64,000 nucleotides of DNA, taken from GCA-2737725 sp033763995. Its GTDB lineage: Bacteria; Pseudomonadota; Alphaproteobacteria; Rhodospirillales; Rhodospirillaceae. This document shows, one piece after another, positions 26,198 to 34,651 of this stretch; position 1 is the first letter of the stretch; every line of letters starts with the position of its first letter. Under the pieces are notes generated by a model, which saw only the letters and a list, made by a program, of their open reading frames with translations, was not told where the DNA came from and ran no database searches. The position numbers and the translations under genes are program-made. The stretch spans positions 96,834 through 160,833 of the forward strand of contig JANRJL010000061.1 in NCBI GenBank assembly GCA_033763995.1, in the 5' to 3' direction.

Positions 26198-26650
26198 CTA
26201 CTTCACCGTGATCGTGATGCGGTCGGAGAAAACGGGCGGATTATGAGGGTGATGGTCGGTGTCGCCCAACACCATCTGCAGCGTGTGCTTGCCGGGCGGC
26301 AGCGTGATCATCGCCTCGGACTGGCCTTTGCCGAAGTGCAACAGGTCGGGCAATTCCAGCTGCATGTATTCCTTCATCATCGGCGAGGAGGCGTTGACGG
26401 CCTCGCGATCCACCAGAACGTGGTGATGGCCGGTATTCTCGAACTCCACGCCCGCCGGCGCGATGCCCATGCCCTTGAGGCCGAATTGCGCCAGAAACGG
26501 GCTGGTGACGGTGTCGCCGTCCTTGGGCGAGATGAAATAGGCCTTGGCGCCCGCCGGCGCCGGCGCGCCCTCGGAGGCCTGTTGCGATTGTGCCCAGGCG
26601 CTACCGGCCAGGGTCATGGTCATTGCCGCGATGATCGCCGTCCGTTTCAT
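26198..26650 (-). CDS. Secreted DUF4399 protein
   Basis: A 150-residue periplasmic protein with a signal peptide ending near SAWAQS. The domain has AYFISPKDGDTVTSPFLAQFGLKGMG, the His cluster TGHHHVLVD, and PPGKHTLQMVLGDTDHHPH, a pattern shared by small DUF4399 proteins of unknown role. The clustered His residues could bind metal; that is speculation. The start ATG at 26650 follows GGGGGCGAGC; a longer frame to 26737 runs through a palindromic repeat and is not used. Confidence 0.85.
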   Translation of the reverse strand: MKRTAIIAAMTMTLAGSAWAQSQQASEGAPAPAGAKAYFISPKDGDTVTSPFLAQFGLKGMGIAPAGVEFENTGHHHVLVDREAVNASSPMMKEYMQLELPDLLHFGKGQSEAMITLPPGKHTLQMVLGDTDHHPHNPPVFSDRITITVK

Positions 26651-26683
26651 GCTCGCCCCCTTGAACGTGAGAGACCCAACACT

Positions 26684-26735
26684 AGAGCGTCGTGCGGAAA
26701 AGTGGAACCCGGTTTCCGCAAAAAACGACGCGACC
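26684..26735. repeat. Palindromic intergenic repeat, GGAAAAGTGG family
   Basis: Nested arms CGTCGT (26688-26693)/ACGACG (26725-26730) and GCGGAAA (26694-26700)/TTTCCGC (26713-26719) enclose GTGGAACCCGG. The core resembles the widespread alphaproteobacterial repeat with CCGAAAA and TTTTCGG arms also seen at 44235-44280. Confidence 0.7.
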
Positions 26736-26785
26736 AAACAAAAGGCCGGAGCGCCGCGGTCGGCAAGACCCGCGGCGGGGCGCGG

Positions 26786-27718
26786 TCAATCGCGCTGCTT
26801 GTGGTCGGGCTGGCGTTGCACGGTGGGCGCCAGGATGGCCTGCACGCCGAAGAGCAGCAGCAGCACGCCGACGAAAATCTCCAACGCCACCAGCATGCGC
26901 GCCGCCGGCGTGTGAGCGACGATGTCGCCATAGCCCACCGTGCTCAAGGTCACGACCGAGACATAAAGCGCCTCGGAAAATTGAATGTTGCGCACTTCGC
27001 CGCTGACGATGAAGTGCGTGGCCGGCGAGAAGCGATCGATGATGGTGTAGAGACAGGCGAACACGATCACCAGCAACGAGTACCACGTGAAAAACGCAAA
27101 AGCGGGCTTCACCAGCCGCGAGGCGTTGGCCGAGAAGTCCTCGAACAGGATGCCGGTGTCGATTAGGAACACCGCGATATCGCGGCTGGCCATGAAGGCC
27201 AAGACGGAGACCAAGCCCATGGCCAGCAGCAACGCCGTGCCTTGCTCGGCGGGCGAGAATTGATCGAGCGGAACGACAAAAGTCGCGACACCGATCAGGA
27301 CCAACGGCGCGATCCATAAGAAGGCGTGAATCAGTTCGGTGTCGAGCCGGCCGTGATGGCCCTGCACGATCTCGCGGATCGCCTGACGGCGCCAGATCAC
27401 GCCCAGTGCGAAGGTCACCAGCGGCGCGACGAAGCCAATTTGCGCCTCGAATGAGGGCACTGCCGTGAAGTTCGTCGTGGACAGGAACGAATACAAGCAA
27501 GCGTAGATGCCGATGCAATTGGCGAAGATCACGGTGAAAAACGTGCTGCCCGGAATCAGAAAATGAAACGCGGCGGCCAACACCGCGGCGGACACCACGG
27601 CCCACACGGCGATGGCCGGCGACGACCCGCCGATGGCCAGCGCGATCAGGCCCAGCAGCACCGCCGTGAAGGCGATGGTGGCAATAAGATGAACTGGAGT
27701 TCGGTCTTTCGATGCCAT
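26786..27718 (-). CDS. Potassium channel family membrane protein
   Basis: A 310-residue membrane protein with a K+ selectivity filter (TVGYGDI) in the pore loop between the last two TM helices. Before that pore unit there are about six further hydrophobic segments (starting LIATIAFTAVLLGLIALAI), so the protein has about eight helices, more than a simple 2TM channel. There is no RCK domain. I use the ATG at 27718; a GTG at 27739 would add seven residues, and neither has a strong RBS. It should let K+ or similar ions across the inner membrane. Confidence 0.85.
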   Translation of the reverse strand: MASKDRTPVHLIATIAFTAVLLGLIALAIGGSSPAIAVWAVVSAAVLAAAFHFLIPGSTFFTVIFANCIGIYACLYSFLSTTNFTAVPSFEAQIGFVAPLVTFALGVIWRRQAIREIVQGHHGRLDTELIHAFLWIAPLVLIGVATFVVPLDQFSPAEQGTALLLAMGLVSVLAFMASRDIAVFLIDTGILFEDFSANASRLVKPAFAFFTWYSLLVIVFACLYTIIDRFSPATHFIVSGEVRNIQFSEALYVSVVTLSTVGYGDIVAHTPAARMLVALEIFVGVLLLLFGVQAILAPTVQRQPDHKQRD

Positions 27719-27926
27719 GGCGCTGCTTGAACGTGTCACCTTGTCTTTTTTGACTAGGCCCCAGCACGAAAGCCCCGGCCTTGACCAAGGTCAAGGGCCA
27801 TGACGACCAAAGCATAGGAAAAGAAAGTGAATGGCGTCACCCTCGCTCCGCTCGAAGTGGCGCTCATTTTTTTTAAGCGCGCTGCGCTCGCCAACAAAAA
27901 ATGGCGCCCCCTGTGGTAGGGCGCTT

Positions 27927-27962
27927 AATTTTGTAAGGGGCCAGAAGGCCCCTAACAAAATT
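27927..27962 (-). terminator. Terminator hairpin of tRNA-Arg
   Basis: A near-perfect palindrome: AATTTTGTAAGGGGCC, loop AGAA, GGCCCCTAACAAAATT. Read on the minus strand it lies immediately after the tRNA CCA end, with a T-rich 3' arm, and would stop transcription on either strand. Confidence 0.75.
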
Positions 27963-27963
27963 A

Positions 27964-28040
<77 letters not shown>

Positions 28041-28080
28041 GCACGGGGGTGTTCTAACGCATCGGGGGGTGGAGAACAAC

Positions 28081-28157
28081 GCTCGTGGTCCGATTCCAGC
28101 ATTCGCATCCCGGCCCCGTGGACTGGCTTGCGAATGCTGGAATCAAGGGCCACGAGC
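28081..28157. repeat. Long inverted repeat, element 1
   Basis: The left arm (28081-28107) and right arm (28129-28157) are imperfect reverse complements: TGCGAATGCTGGAATC is exact and the outer CCACGAGC is exact, with a few changes between. It can fold as a hairpin of about 25 bp with a 21-base loop. Its arm is related to that of element 2 just downstream. Confidence 0.8.
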
Positions 28158-28171
28158 AATTATTCGTTTCG

Positions 28172-28246
28172 AGTGGAGCTTTGGATTTGACATTCGCTTT
28201 ACAGTCTCGGCGCAACCAGGGTGGCGAATGTCAAATCCGCTCCACT
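28172..28246. repeat. Long inverted repeat, element 2
   Basis: The left arm (28172-28197) and right arm (28224-28246) pair over AGTGGAGC and GGATTTGACATTCGC, with three extra bases in the left arm and a 26-base loop. It ends 14 bases before the hydrolase stop and may serve as that gene's terminator on the minus strand. Confidence 0.8.
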
Positions 28247-28259
28247 GACGGGCGGCGGA

Positions 28260-29276
28260 TTACCGCGCTTTCAGGGCCTTGACGCGCGCGATCGCGCCGT
28301 CGTGCGAGCCCGACGGCAACGGCGCATCGGGCCGGGCGATGAAGGCCGCCACGTCGGCCAGCACCTTGGCCGCCTGTTTGTCGCGCAAGACGATGTGCCA
28401 GCCCTCGGGATAGACAGCCGTGACGGCCTTGGGATTGGCCGCGGTCAGCGCCGCCATGGCCCGGCGCGTGGGCCCGGGCGGGATGATCTGATCGTTATGG
28501 CCATACAGATAGAGCGTGGGCACGCCGATCTTGCCCGAGGCGGCCAGGGCGTCGTCCATCAAGTTGGTGAGCCCGTAAATCGTGTCGAGGCGCGTGTCCT
28601 TGATGAACAGCGGGTCGCGCGCATTGTCGCGCAGCAAGTCGATATTGTCGCTGGCCCGCCGGCCAAGGTTCTGGCCCGTGGGTTTCAACCCGGGCAACAA
28701 CCGCGCCCCCAACCACAGCCCGGCGCGGTAGTAGAACGGCATGGTCGAACGCGCCCATACCGCGGGGGCCGCCAGGATGACGCCGTCCACGGGTGGACTT
28801 TGCGCCTTCGCCACCGCCGACATGATCACGGCACCGCCCATGCTTTCGCCCAGGGCAAACAGCGGCACGCCCGGATAGGCCGCGCGCAGGACGTGGGCGA
28901 AATCGCGGAAGTCGCCCACCAGCGCATCCTCGCCGGGCCACAGGCCGACGTTGGGTGCCTTGCCGAAGCCCCGCTGGTCGTAGGCGAACACCGCGAAGCC
29001 GTGTTTGGCCAACTCGGGCCCCGTGCCCGCCACGCCGGGGGCCGTGTCGAAGGCCTTGGCGTAATCATTGAAGCCGTGCAGGCCGACGATCACGGCGCTG
29101 GGCTGGCCCTCCGGCAGCCAGCGGCGCACGGGCAAGCGCAAACCATCGGTGGTGACGAAAAACTCGCCTTGAAGTTCCGGTGTCGTCGGCGCGGGGCCCG
29201 GCGGCGCGATCACCGGCGCGCAAGCGCTCAGCATCGCGGCGAAGCAAACGGCGGCGAGAGATCGGATGACGCGCAT
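28260..29276 (-). CDS. Alpha/beta hydrolase lipoprotein (monoacylglycerol lipase-like)
   Basis: A 338-residue hydrolase with a lipoprotein signal (CFAAMLSAC, lipidated Cys at residue 19). The serine-hydrolase pattern is complete: oxyanion region VGLHGFNDYAKAF, nucleophile elbow GESMGG, acid Asp in YGHNDQIIPP and catalytic His in EGWHIVL. The closest family is Hydrolase_4 (serine aminopeptidase S33 / monoglyceride lipase). It should act at the membrane on lipid esters or similar compounds. It lies 10 bases after the ABC ATPase gene on the same strand, so co-transcription is likely. Confidence 0.87.
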   Translation of the reverse strand: MRVIRSLAAVCFAAMLSACAPVIAPPGPAPTTPELQGEFFVTTDGLRLPVRRWLPEGQPSAVIVGLHGFNDYAKAFDTAPGVAGTGPELAKHGFAVFAYDQRGFGKAPNVGLWPGEDALVGDFRDFAHVLRAAYPGVPLFALGESMGGAVIMSAVAKAQSPPVDGVILAAPAVWARSTMPFYYRAGLWLGARLLPGLKPTGQNLGRRASDNIDLLRDNARDPLFIKDTRLDTIYGLTNLMDDALAASGKIGVPTLYLYGHNDQIIPPGPTRRAMAALTAANPKAVTAVYPEGWHIVLRDKQAAKVLADVAAFIARPDAPLPSGSHDGAIARVKALKAR

Positions 29277-29286
29277 CGCGATGAGG

Positions 29287-30255
29287 TTACGCCGCCGTCG
29301 GCGGCGCGGCGCGGGTGAGCTGCAGGAAGATATCTTCCAGGTCCACTTCCTCGGTGCGCACGTCGGCCACCATCAGCCCCGCCGCGCGCACGGCCTCGAG
29401 GATTTCGCCGATGGCCGACGAACTGGGCCGGTAGTTCACATGAACTTCCGTGGGCGAGGTCAGCGTGGCGTGAAAGCGCCTCAAGGCCTCGGGCAACGCG
29501 GCGAGCGGCTGCGAAAGAATGAACACCACGGACTTGTTATCGAGCCGCTTGAGCAGGTTCTCGGTGGTGTCGTGGGCGATGACCCGGCCGTGATTGATGA
29601 TGGCGATCTGGTCGCACAACTCCTCGGCCTCTTCGAGATAGTGCGTCGTGAGCATGATGGTCGTGCCGCGTTGGTTCAACTCGCGGATGTATTTCCACAA
29701 CGTCTGGCGCAATTCCACGTCCACGCCCGCCGTGGGCTCGTCCAGCACCAGGATCGGCGGCGTGTGGACCATGGCCTTGGCGACCAGCAAGCGGCGGCGC
29801 ATGCCACCCGAGAGCGTTCGCGCGTAGGCATCGGCCTTATCGAGCAACCCGACGGCACTCAGGATGTCTTCGGTGCGGCGCTCGGCGGCGGGCACGCCGT
29901 AAAGCCCCGCCTGAACTTCCAGCGCCTCGCGCGGCGTGAAGAAGGGATCGAGGTTGAGTTCCTGCGGCACGACGCCGATGGCACAGCGCGCCTGGCGCTC
30001 GTGGGGGTCGATGTCGAAATCCCAAATCTTCACCGTGCCGGAGGTTTTCTTCACGAGGCCCGCCATGATGTTGATCATGGTGGACTTGCCGGCTCCGTTG
30101 GGACCCAGCAGACCAAAGAACGACCCGCGCGGAATGTCGAGCGAGACGTCGAACAGCGCCTGCTTGGGCGCGCGCTTGTTGGAGCCGGCGTAAATCTTGT
30201 TGAGGCCGCGGATGGACACGGCGTGATCGGGCAGTTTTTGCGCGGGCGTGGACAT
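29287..30255 (-). CDS. ABC-2-type transporter ATP-binding protein
   Basis: A 322-residue ATPase. Walker A GPNGAGKST, signature LSGGMRRRL, Walker B ILVLDEP with TAGVD, and H-loop LTTHYLEE are all intact. The C-terminal 85 residues are an extra domain (VVFILSQPLAALPEAL, VNYRPSSSAIGEIL), as seen in CcmA/YadG-like drug or polysaccharide exporters. The usual partner, an ABC-2 permease gene, is not adjacent: upstream is the divergent zinc-finger gene and downstream is the lipoprotein hydrolase. The substrate is unknown. Confidence 0.87.
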   Translation of the reverse strand: MSTPAQKLPDHAVSIRGLNKIYAGSNKRAPKQALFDVSLDIPRGSFFGLLGPNGAGKSTMINIMAGLVKKTSGTVKIWDFDIDPHERQARCAIGVVPQELNLDPFFTPREALEVQAGLYGVPAAERRTEDILSAVGLLDKADAYARTLSGGMRRRLLVAKAMVHTPPILVLDEPTAGVDVELRQTLWKYIRELNQRGTTIMLTTHYLEEAEELCDQIAIINHGRVIAHDTTENLLKRLDNKSVVFILSQPLAALPEALRRFHATLTSPTEVHVNYRPSSSAIGEILEAVRAAGLMVADVRTEEVDLEDIFLQLTRAAPPTAA

Positions 30256-30414
30256 GACGGCCAGATGAACGCTCGTAATCGGGAGCGCAGGTTATATAGG
30301 CCGAGAAAGACAGGTCAATCGCGGGCCTTTTTTAGGCGCATCGGCGGCGTCGCGGGCCTTGAAAACCGGGGCCTGCCGCCGCATAAAGAAGCGCGGAAAA
30401 AAAGGGACGTGGCC

Positions 30415-30606
30415 ATGGCTGAAGCGCTCGAGACCATCAAGGTGGAGACCACGCAGGTGAACTGCGACGGCGGCGGCGGCGCCCTGGGCCATCCGCGCGT
30501 CTATCTGCACATCAAGCCCGAAGTCGGCCACATCGACTGCCCCTATTGCGGACGGCGCTACAAGCTGAGCGAGCAGGCCAAGGCGCACGCCGGCGCCGGT
30601 CACTAG
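30415..30606 (+). CDS. Small zinc-finger protein (zf-CHCC)
   Basis: A 63-residue protein with the Cys/His ligand pattern of the NDUFS6-like zf-CHCC family: Cys at VNCDGGG, GHPRVYLHI, and the pair CPYCGRRY. Similar proteins are common in Alphaproteobacteria and are related to a mitochondrial complex I subunit. An AGGGA lies upstream of the ATG at 30415. A much longer frame running upstream is antisense to the ABC ATPase and is not real. It lies just ahead of polA, with a palindromic repeat between. Confidence 0.86.
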   Translation: MAEALETIKVETTQVNCDGGGGALGHPRVYLHIKPEVGHIDCPYCGRRYKLSEQAKAHAGAGH

Positions 30607-30618
30607 ACTTAACTGCGC

Positions 30619-30709
30619 TGTCGTCCTCGGACGTGATCCGAGGACCCAGGGCAGCAACCGCCGACCGCGCGCATTGCCCTGGACCCTCGGGTCAAGCCCG
30701 AGGGCGACA
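30619..30709. repeat. REP/BIME-type palindrome A
   Basis: Two hairpins, CCTCGGA/TCCGAGG (30625-30643) and CCCTCGGG/GCCCGAGGG (30684-30704), are held in a larger inverted layout with CCCAGGGCA and TGCCCTGG arms. The flank TGTCGTCCT is shared with palindrome B at 34539. It lies between the zinc-finger gene and polA. Confidence 0.8.
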
Positions 30710-30727
30710 AATTGAGATTGGATATCC

Positions 30728-33553
30728 ATGGCCGCCTCCAAATCCAAACCTCAACGCCTCTACCTGATCGACGGATCGGGCTACATCTTCCGCGCCTTCC
30801 ACGGCCTGCCGATGATGACGCGCCCCGACGGCACGCCGGTCAACGCCGTCTACGGCTTTTCGTCCATGATGATGAAGCTGCTGGACGATCTGCGCGACCA
30901 GAGCGTGGAAGAACTCATCGCCGTGATCTTCGATGCGAAACGAAAAACGTTCCGCAATGAAATCTACAAAGAATACAAGGCCCACCGCCCGCCGCCGCCG
31001 GAAGAATTGATACCGCAATTCGATTTGATCCGCGACGCGACGCGCGCCTTCAACGTGCCCGCCATCGAGCTGGAGGGCTTCGAGGCGGATGATTTAATTG
31101 CCACCTACGCCAAGCACGCCGAGAAAGCGGGCATCGACGTGGTGGTGATCTCGGGCGACAAGGACCTGATGCAGTTGGTGCGCCCGGGCGTGGGCCTGCG
31201 CGACCCCATGAAGAACCGCGACATCGGCCCCGACCAGGTGCGGGAGAAATTCGGCGTCGGCCCCGACAAGGTGATCGACGTGCAGGCGCTGGCGGGCGAT
31301 TCCACCGACAACGTGCCGGGCGTGCCGGGCATCGGCGTGAAAACCGCGGCCGAGTTGATCAACCAATACGGCGACCTCGACACGCTGCTGAAACGCGCGG
31401 GCGAGATCAAGCAGCCCAAGCGGCGCGAGAACTTGCTGGCCAACGCGGAGCTCGCGCGCATCTCGCGCCAACTGGTGACGCTGAAAGACGACGTGCCGCT
31501 TGAGGTGCCGCTGGAAAAGCTGGTGTGGAACCCACCCGACGAGGACACGCTGGTGGGCTTCCTGGCCGAGCAATCTTTCAAGAGCCTCATGGCAAAGGTC
31601 TCGGCCAAGATCGGCAACAATGCGGCCATTAAGAGCGAACCGGCAAACGCCACGGCAACATCAGCGACCGCGTTCCAAGCGCCAACCGCCGACGCGCTGC
31701 CGCCCATCGACCGCTCCAAGTACGAAACCGTGCAAACCGCCGAGGCGCTGCAAAAGTGGGCCGACAAGGCGACTCAGAACGGTTGGGTCGCCGTGGACAC
31801 GGAAACCACCGGGCTTGATCCGCTGCGCGCCAAGCTGGTGGGCATTTCGCTGTGCGTCGCCCCCGGCGAGGCTTGCTATATCCCGCTGGAACACGGCGGC
31901 GGCATCGCCGCGCAGGGCTCGCTCGCCTTCGATGCCGCGCCCCGCCCCAAGCAGGTGAGCCTGAAGGATGCCGTGCGCATCCTGAAGCCGATGCTGAGCG
32001 ATCCGGGCGTGCTCAAGATCGGCCACAACATCAAGTACGACATGCACATCCTGGCGCGCGTGGGCCTGGAGGTGACGCCCTTGGACGACACCATCGTGAT
32101 TTCTTATGTGCTGGATGGGGCCAAGAACGGGCACGGCATGGACGAGTTGTCCGACCTGCACCTCGCGCACAGCACGATAAAATTCTCCGAGGTCTGCGGC
32201 AGCGGCAAGACGCAGATCACCTTCGATCAGGTGCCGCTGGACAAAGCCACCGCCTACGCCGCCGAAGATGCCGACGTCACCCGGCGCTTTCACGTGCTGC
32301 TGAAGCCGCGTCTGCGCCAGGAAAAGTTGCTCACGGTTTACGAAACGCTGGAACGCCCGCTGATCGGCATTTTGGCCGAGATGGAGCGCAAGGGCATTCT
32401 GGTGGACGCCAAGGTGCTGCGCGATTTGAGCGAGGATTTCGCCAAGCGCATGGTGAAGCTGGAAAAGGAGATCCACAAACTCGCCGGCGAGGAGTTCAAC
32501 GTCGGCTCGCCCAAGCAGTTGGGCGAAATCCTGTTCGAGCGCATGAGCCTGCCCGGCGGCAAGAAAGGCAAGACCGGCGCTTATAGTACCGGCGCCGACG
32601 TGCTCGACGACCTGGCCGCGCAAGGCCACGACCTGCCCGCCCGCGTGCTCGATTGGCGGCAACTCTCGAAACTCAAAAGCACCTACACCGACGCGCTGGT
32701 GGAGGCCATCAACCCCGAGACGGGGCGCGTGCACACCAGCTACTCGCAGACCATCGCCTCGACGGGGCGGCTGTCGTCCAACGATCCCAATTTACAGAAC
32801 ATCCCCATCCGCACCGAGGAAGGCCGCAAGATCCGCACCGCCTTCGTCGCCGCCAAGGGCAAGACCCTGATCTCGGCCGACTACAGCCAGATCGAACTGC
32901 GGCTGGTGGCCCACGTCGCCGACATCAAGGCCATGAAGCAGGCCTTCAAGGAGGGCGCGGATATTCACGCCGCCACGGCCTCGCAGATGTTTGGCGTGCC
33001 GATGAAGGACATGACCTCGGAATTGCGCCGGCGCGCCAAGGCGATCAACTTCGGCATCATTTACGGCATCTCGGGTTTCGGGCTCGCGCGCAATCTCGGC
33101 ATCCCGCGCGGCGAGGCGCAGGCTTTCATCGGTGCCTACTTCGACAAGTTCCCCGAAATCCGCGACTACATGGAACGCACCAAGGACGAGGCGAAGAAGT
33201 TCGGCTACGTCATGACGCCCTTCGGCCGGCGCTGCTGGGTGCCGGGCATCGCCGACAAGAACCCCGCCGTGCGCGGCTTCGCCGAGCGCCAGGCCATCAA
33301 CGCGCCCATCCAAGGCGGGGCCGCCGACATCATCAAGCGCGCCATGGTGCGCCTGCCCGACGCGCTCACGGCCGCCAAGCTCAAGGCCGACATGCTGCTG
33401 CAAGTGCATGACGAACTGATCTTCGAGGTACCCGACGCCGAGGTGGAAGCCACCAAGAAGGTCGTGAAGAAAGTCATGGAAGCGGCCGCGCACTTGGACG
33501 TGCCCTTGGTGGTCGACGCGGGCGTGGGCCGCAACTGGGACGAGGCGCACTAA
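30728..33553 (+). CDS. polA: DNA polymerase I
   Basis: A 941-residue replication and repair polymerase. Residues 1 to about 290 are the 5'-3' exonuclease (LIDGSGYIFRAFHGLP, EGFEADDLIATYA, SGDKDLMQLV). The 3'-5' exonuclease follows with VAVDTETTGLDPL, so proofreading residues are kept. The polymerase domain has DPNLQNIPIRTEEGR, motif A ADYSQIELRL, motif B RRAKAINFGIIYG and motif C QVHDELIFEV. Length is normal. The ATG at 30728 has no strong RBS and lies 18 bases after a palindromic repeat. The VOC gene follows two bases after its stop. Confidence 0.97.
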   Translation: MAASKSKPQRLYLIDGSGYIFRAFHGLPMMTRPDGTPVNAVYGFSSMMMKLLDDLRDQSVEELIAVIFDAKRKTFRNEIYKEYKAHRPPPPEELIPQFDLIRDATRAFNVPAIELEGFEADDLIATYAKHAEKAGIDVVVISGDKDLMQLVRPGVGLRDPMKNRDIGPDQVREKFGVGPDKVIDVQALAGDSTDNVPGVPGIGVKTAAELINQYGDLDTLLKRAGEIKQPKRRENLLANAELARISRQLVTLKDDVPLEVPLEKLVWNPPDEDTLVGFLAEQSFKSLMAKVSAKIGNNAAIKSEPANATATSATAFQAPTADALPPIDRSKYETVQTAEALQKWADKATQNGWVAVDTETTGLDPLRAKLVGISLCVAPGEACYIPLEHGGGIAAQGSLAFDAAPRPKQVSLKDAVRILKPMLSDPGVLKIGHNIKYDMHILARVGLEVTPLDDTIVISYVLDGAKNGHGMDELSDLHLAHSTIKFSEVCGSGKTQITFDQVPLDKATAYAAEDADVTRRFHVLLKPRLRQEKLLTVYETLERPLIGILAEMERKGILVDAKVLRDLSEDFAKRMVKLEKEIHKLAGEEFNVGSPKQLGEILFERMSLPGGKKGKTGAYSTGADVLDDLAAQGHDLPARVLDWRQLSKLKSTYTDALVEAINPETGRVHTSYSQTIASTGRLSSNDPNLQNIPIRTEEGRKIRTAFVAAKGKTLISADYSQIELRLVAHVADIKAMKQAFKEGADIHAATASQMFGVPMKDMTSELRRRAKAINFGIIYGISGFGLARNLGIPRGEAQAFIGAYFDKFPEIRDYMERTKDEAKKFGYVMTPFGRRCWVPGIADKNPAVRGFAERQAINAPIQGGAADIIKRAMVRLPDALTAAKLKADMLLQVHDELIFEVPDAEVEATKKVVKKVMEAAAHLDVPLVVDAGVGRNWDEAH

Positions 33554-33555
33554 AC

Positions 33556-34518
33556 ATGGCCGCGCCGCCGCCGACCGACGCATGGACCGAAGCGGTCGTC
33601 AGCGTGCGCGATCTGGGCCGCTGGGCGGAAGCGCTGGGTCAGTTATTCGGCTGGCGCGCGGGCCCCAAAAACCAAGTGGACCCGCGCTTGCTCAAGGCCT
33701 GGGGCCTGCCGCCCACGTGCGCGGCGGAAGATGTCATCCTCACGGAGCCCACTGATACAGCCAGGCACGTGCGCCTGATCCGCTTCGACCATGTGACCCA
33801 AGTGCAAATCCGCTCCTCCGCCATGGCCTGGGAGCCGGGCGGGATTTTCTCGCTGCTGTGCTACGCGCGCGATGTGGACGCCACCTTCGCGGCGGCGCAA
33901 CGGATCGGCTGGTCGGCCTTCAACGATCCGGTCGACATGCACTTCGAGGGTCGCACCTTGCGTAACGTCGTGTTGCGCGCCTGGGACGGCGTGAACTTCG
34001 GCCTCTACCGCCTCATGACCCCTGCCCCGCCGCCACCTCCCTACGAAAAGGTCGCCATGGCCTTCAACGGCCAGCAGATGATTCGCGACATCGCGCCCGC
34101 GCGCAAATTCTACGGAGATATCTTGAATTGGAGTCCGTGGTTCGACGGTGTGACGCACCTCACCTGCAACAACTTCGGCATGCCGGAAAATTTCGTCGGC
34201 AAGATGCCCAAGAACGTCATCATCGCCGCGGGCGGCAAGGATGCCGCCGGGGCCGGGGCCTACGGCCAAGTGGAGTTGGTGCAATGGGTCGGCTTCACGG
34301 GCCGCGACTTGAGCGCGCGCGCCGTGCCGCCTAATTTTGGCATCTTGAGTTTGCGCATTCCCGTGGCCGACGTGCGCGCGCGGGCCGACGACATCGCCGC
34401 GCGCGGCGGCACGTTGTTCTATGAACCGACGACGGTGTCGTTGGCGCCCGCAGGCACCACCATGCTGTTCGGCGTGCGCACGCCCGACGGCGCGCTGATC
34501 GAGTTCGTGCAAGCGTAA
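33556..34518 (+). CDS. VOC (glyoxalase/bleomycin-resistance) family protein, two modules
   Basis: A 320-residue protein with repeated VOC-like betaalphabeta modules: VVSVRDLGRWAEALGQLFGW near the N-terminus, FSLLCYARDVDATFAAAQRIGW, DIAPARKFYGDILNW in the third quarter and ILSLRIPVADVRARADDIAARGG towards the end. Metal-ligand positions of a classic glyoxalase I are not obvious, so an enzyme activity cannot be named. It starts two bases after the polA stop, so it is probably read through from polA. It ends before palindrome B. Confidence 0.75.
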   Translation: MAAPPPTDAWTEAVVSVRDLGRWAEALGQLFGWRAGPKNQVDPRLLKAWGLPPTCAAEDVILTEPTDTARHVRLIRFDHVTQVQIRSSAMAWEPGGIFSLLCYARDVDATFAAAQRIGWSAFNDPVDMHFEGRTLRNVVLRAWDGVNFGLYRLMTPAPPPPPYEKVAMAFNGQQMIRDIAPARKFYGDILNWSPWFDGVTHLTCNNFGMPENFVGKMPKNVIIAAGGKDAAGAGAYGQVELVQWVGFTGRDLSARAVPPNFGILSLRIPVADVRARADDIAARGGTLFYEPTTVSLAPAGTTMLFGVRTPDGALIEFVQA

Positions 34519-34538
34519 CTGCGAAAACAAAACGCAAC

Positions 34539-34630
34539 TGTCGTCCTGGGGCTTGTCCCCAGGATCCAGGAGTCACAACACTGATCGAAATTGCGGCTCT
34601 GGGTCCTGGGCACAAGGCCCAGGACGACAC
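34539..34630. repeat. REP/BIME-type palindrome B
   Basis: Hairpin one is CCTGGGG/CCCCAGG (34545-34563), and hairpin two is GTCCTGGGC/GCCCAGGAC (34603-34625). Flanks are TGTCGTCCT and AGGACGACA. It lies between the convergent VOC and transporter genes, where it could stop both transcripts. Confidence 0.82.
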
Positions 34631-34651
34631 CGAAGTAATTTGTTCCGCTCG

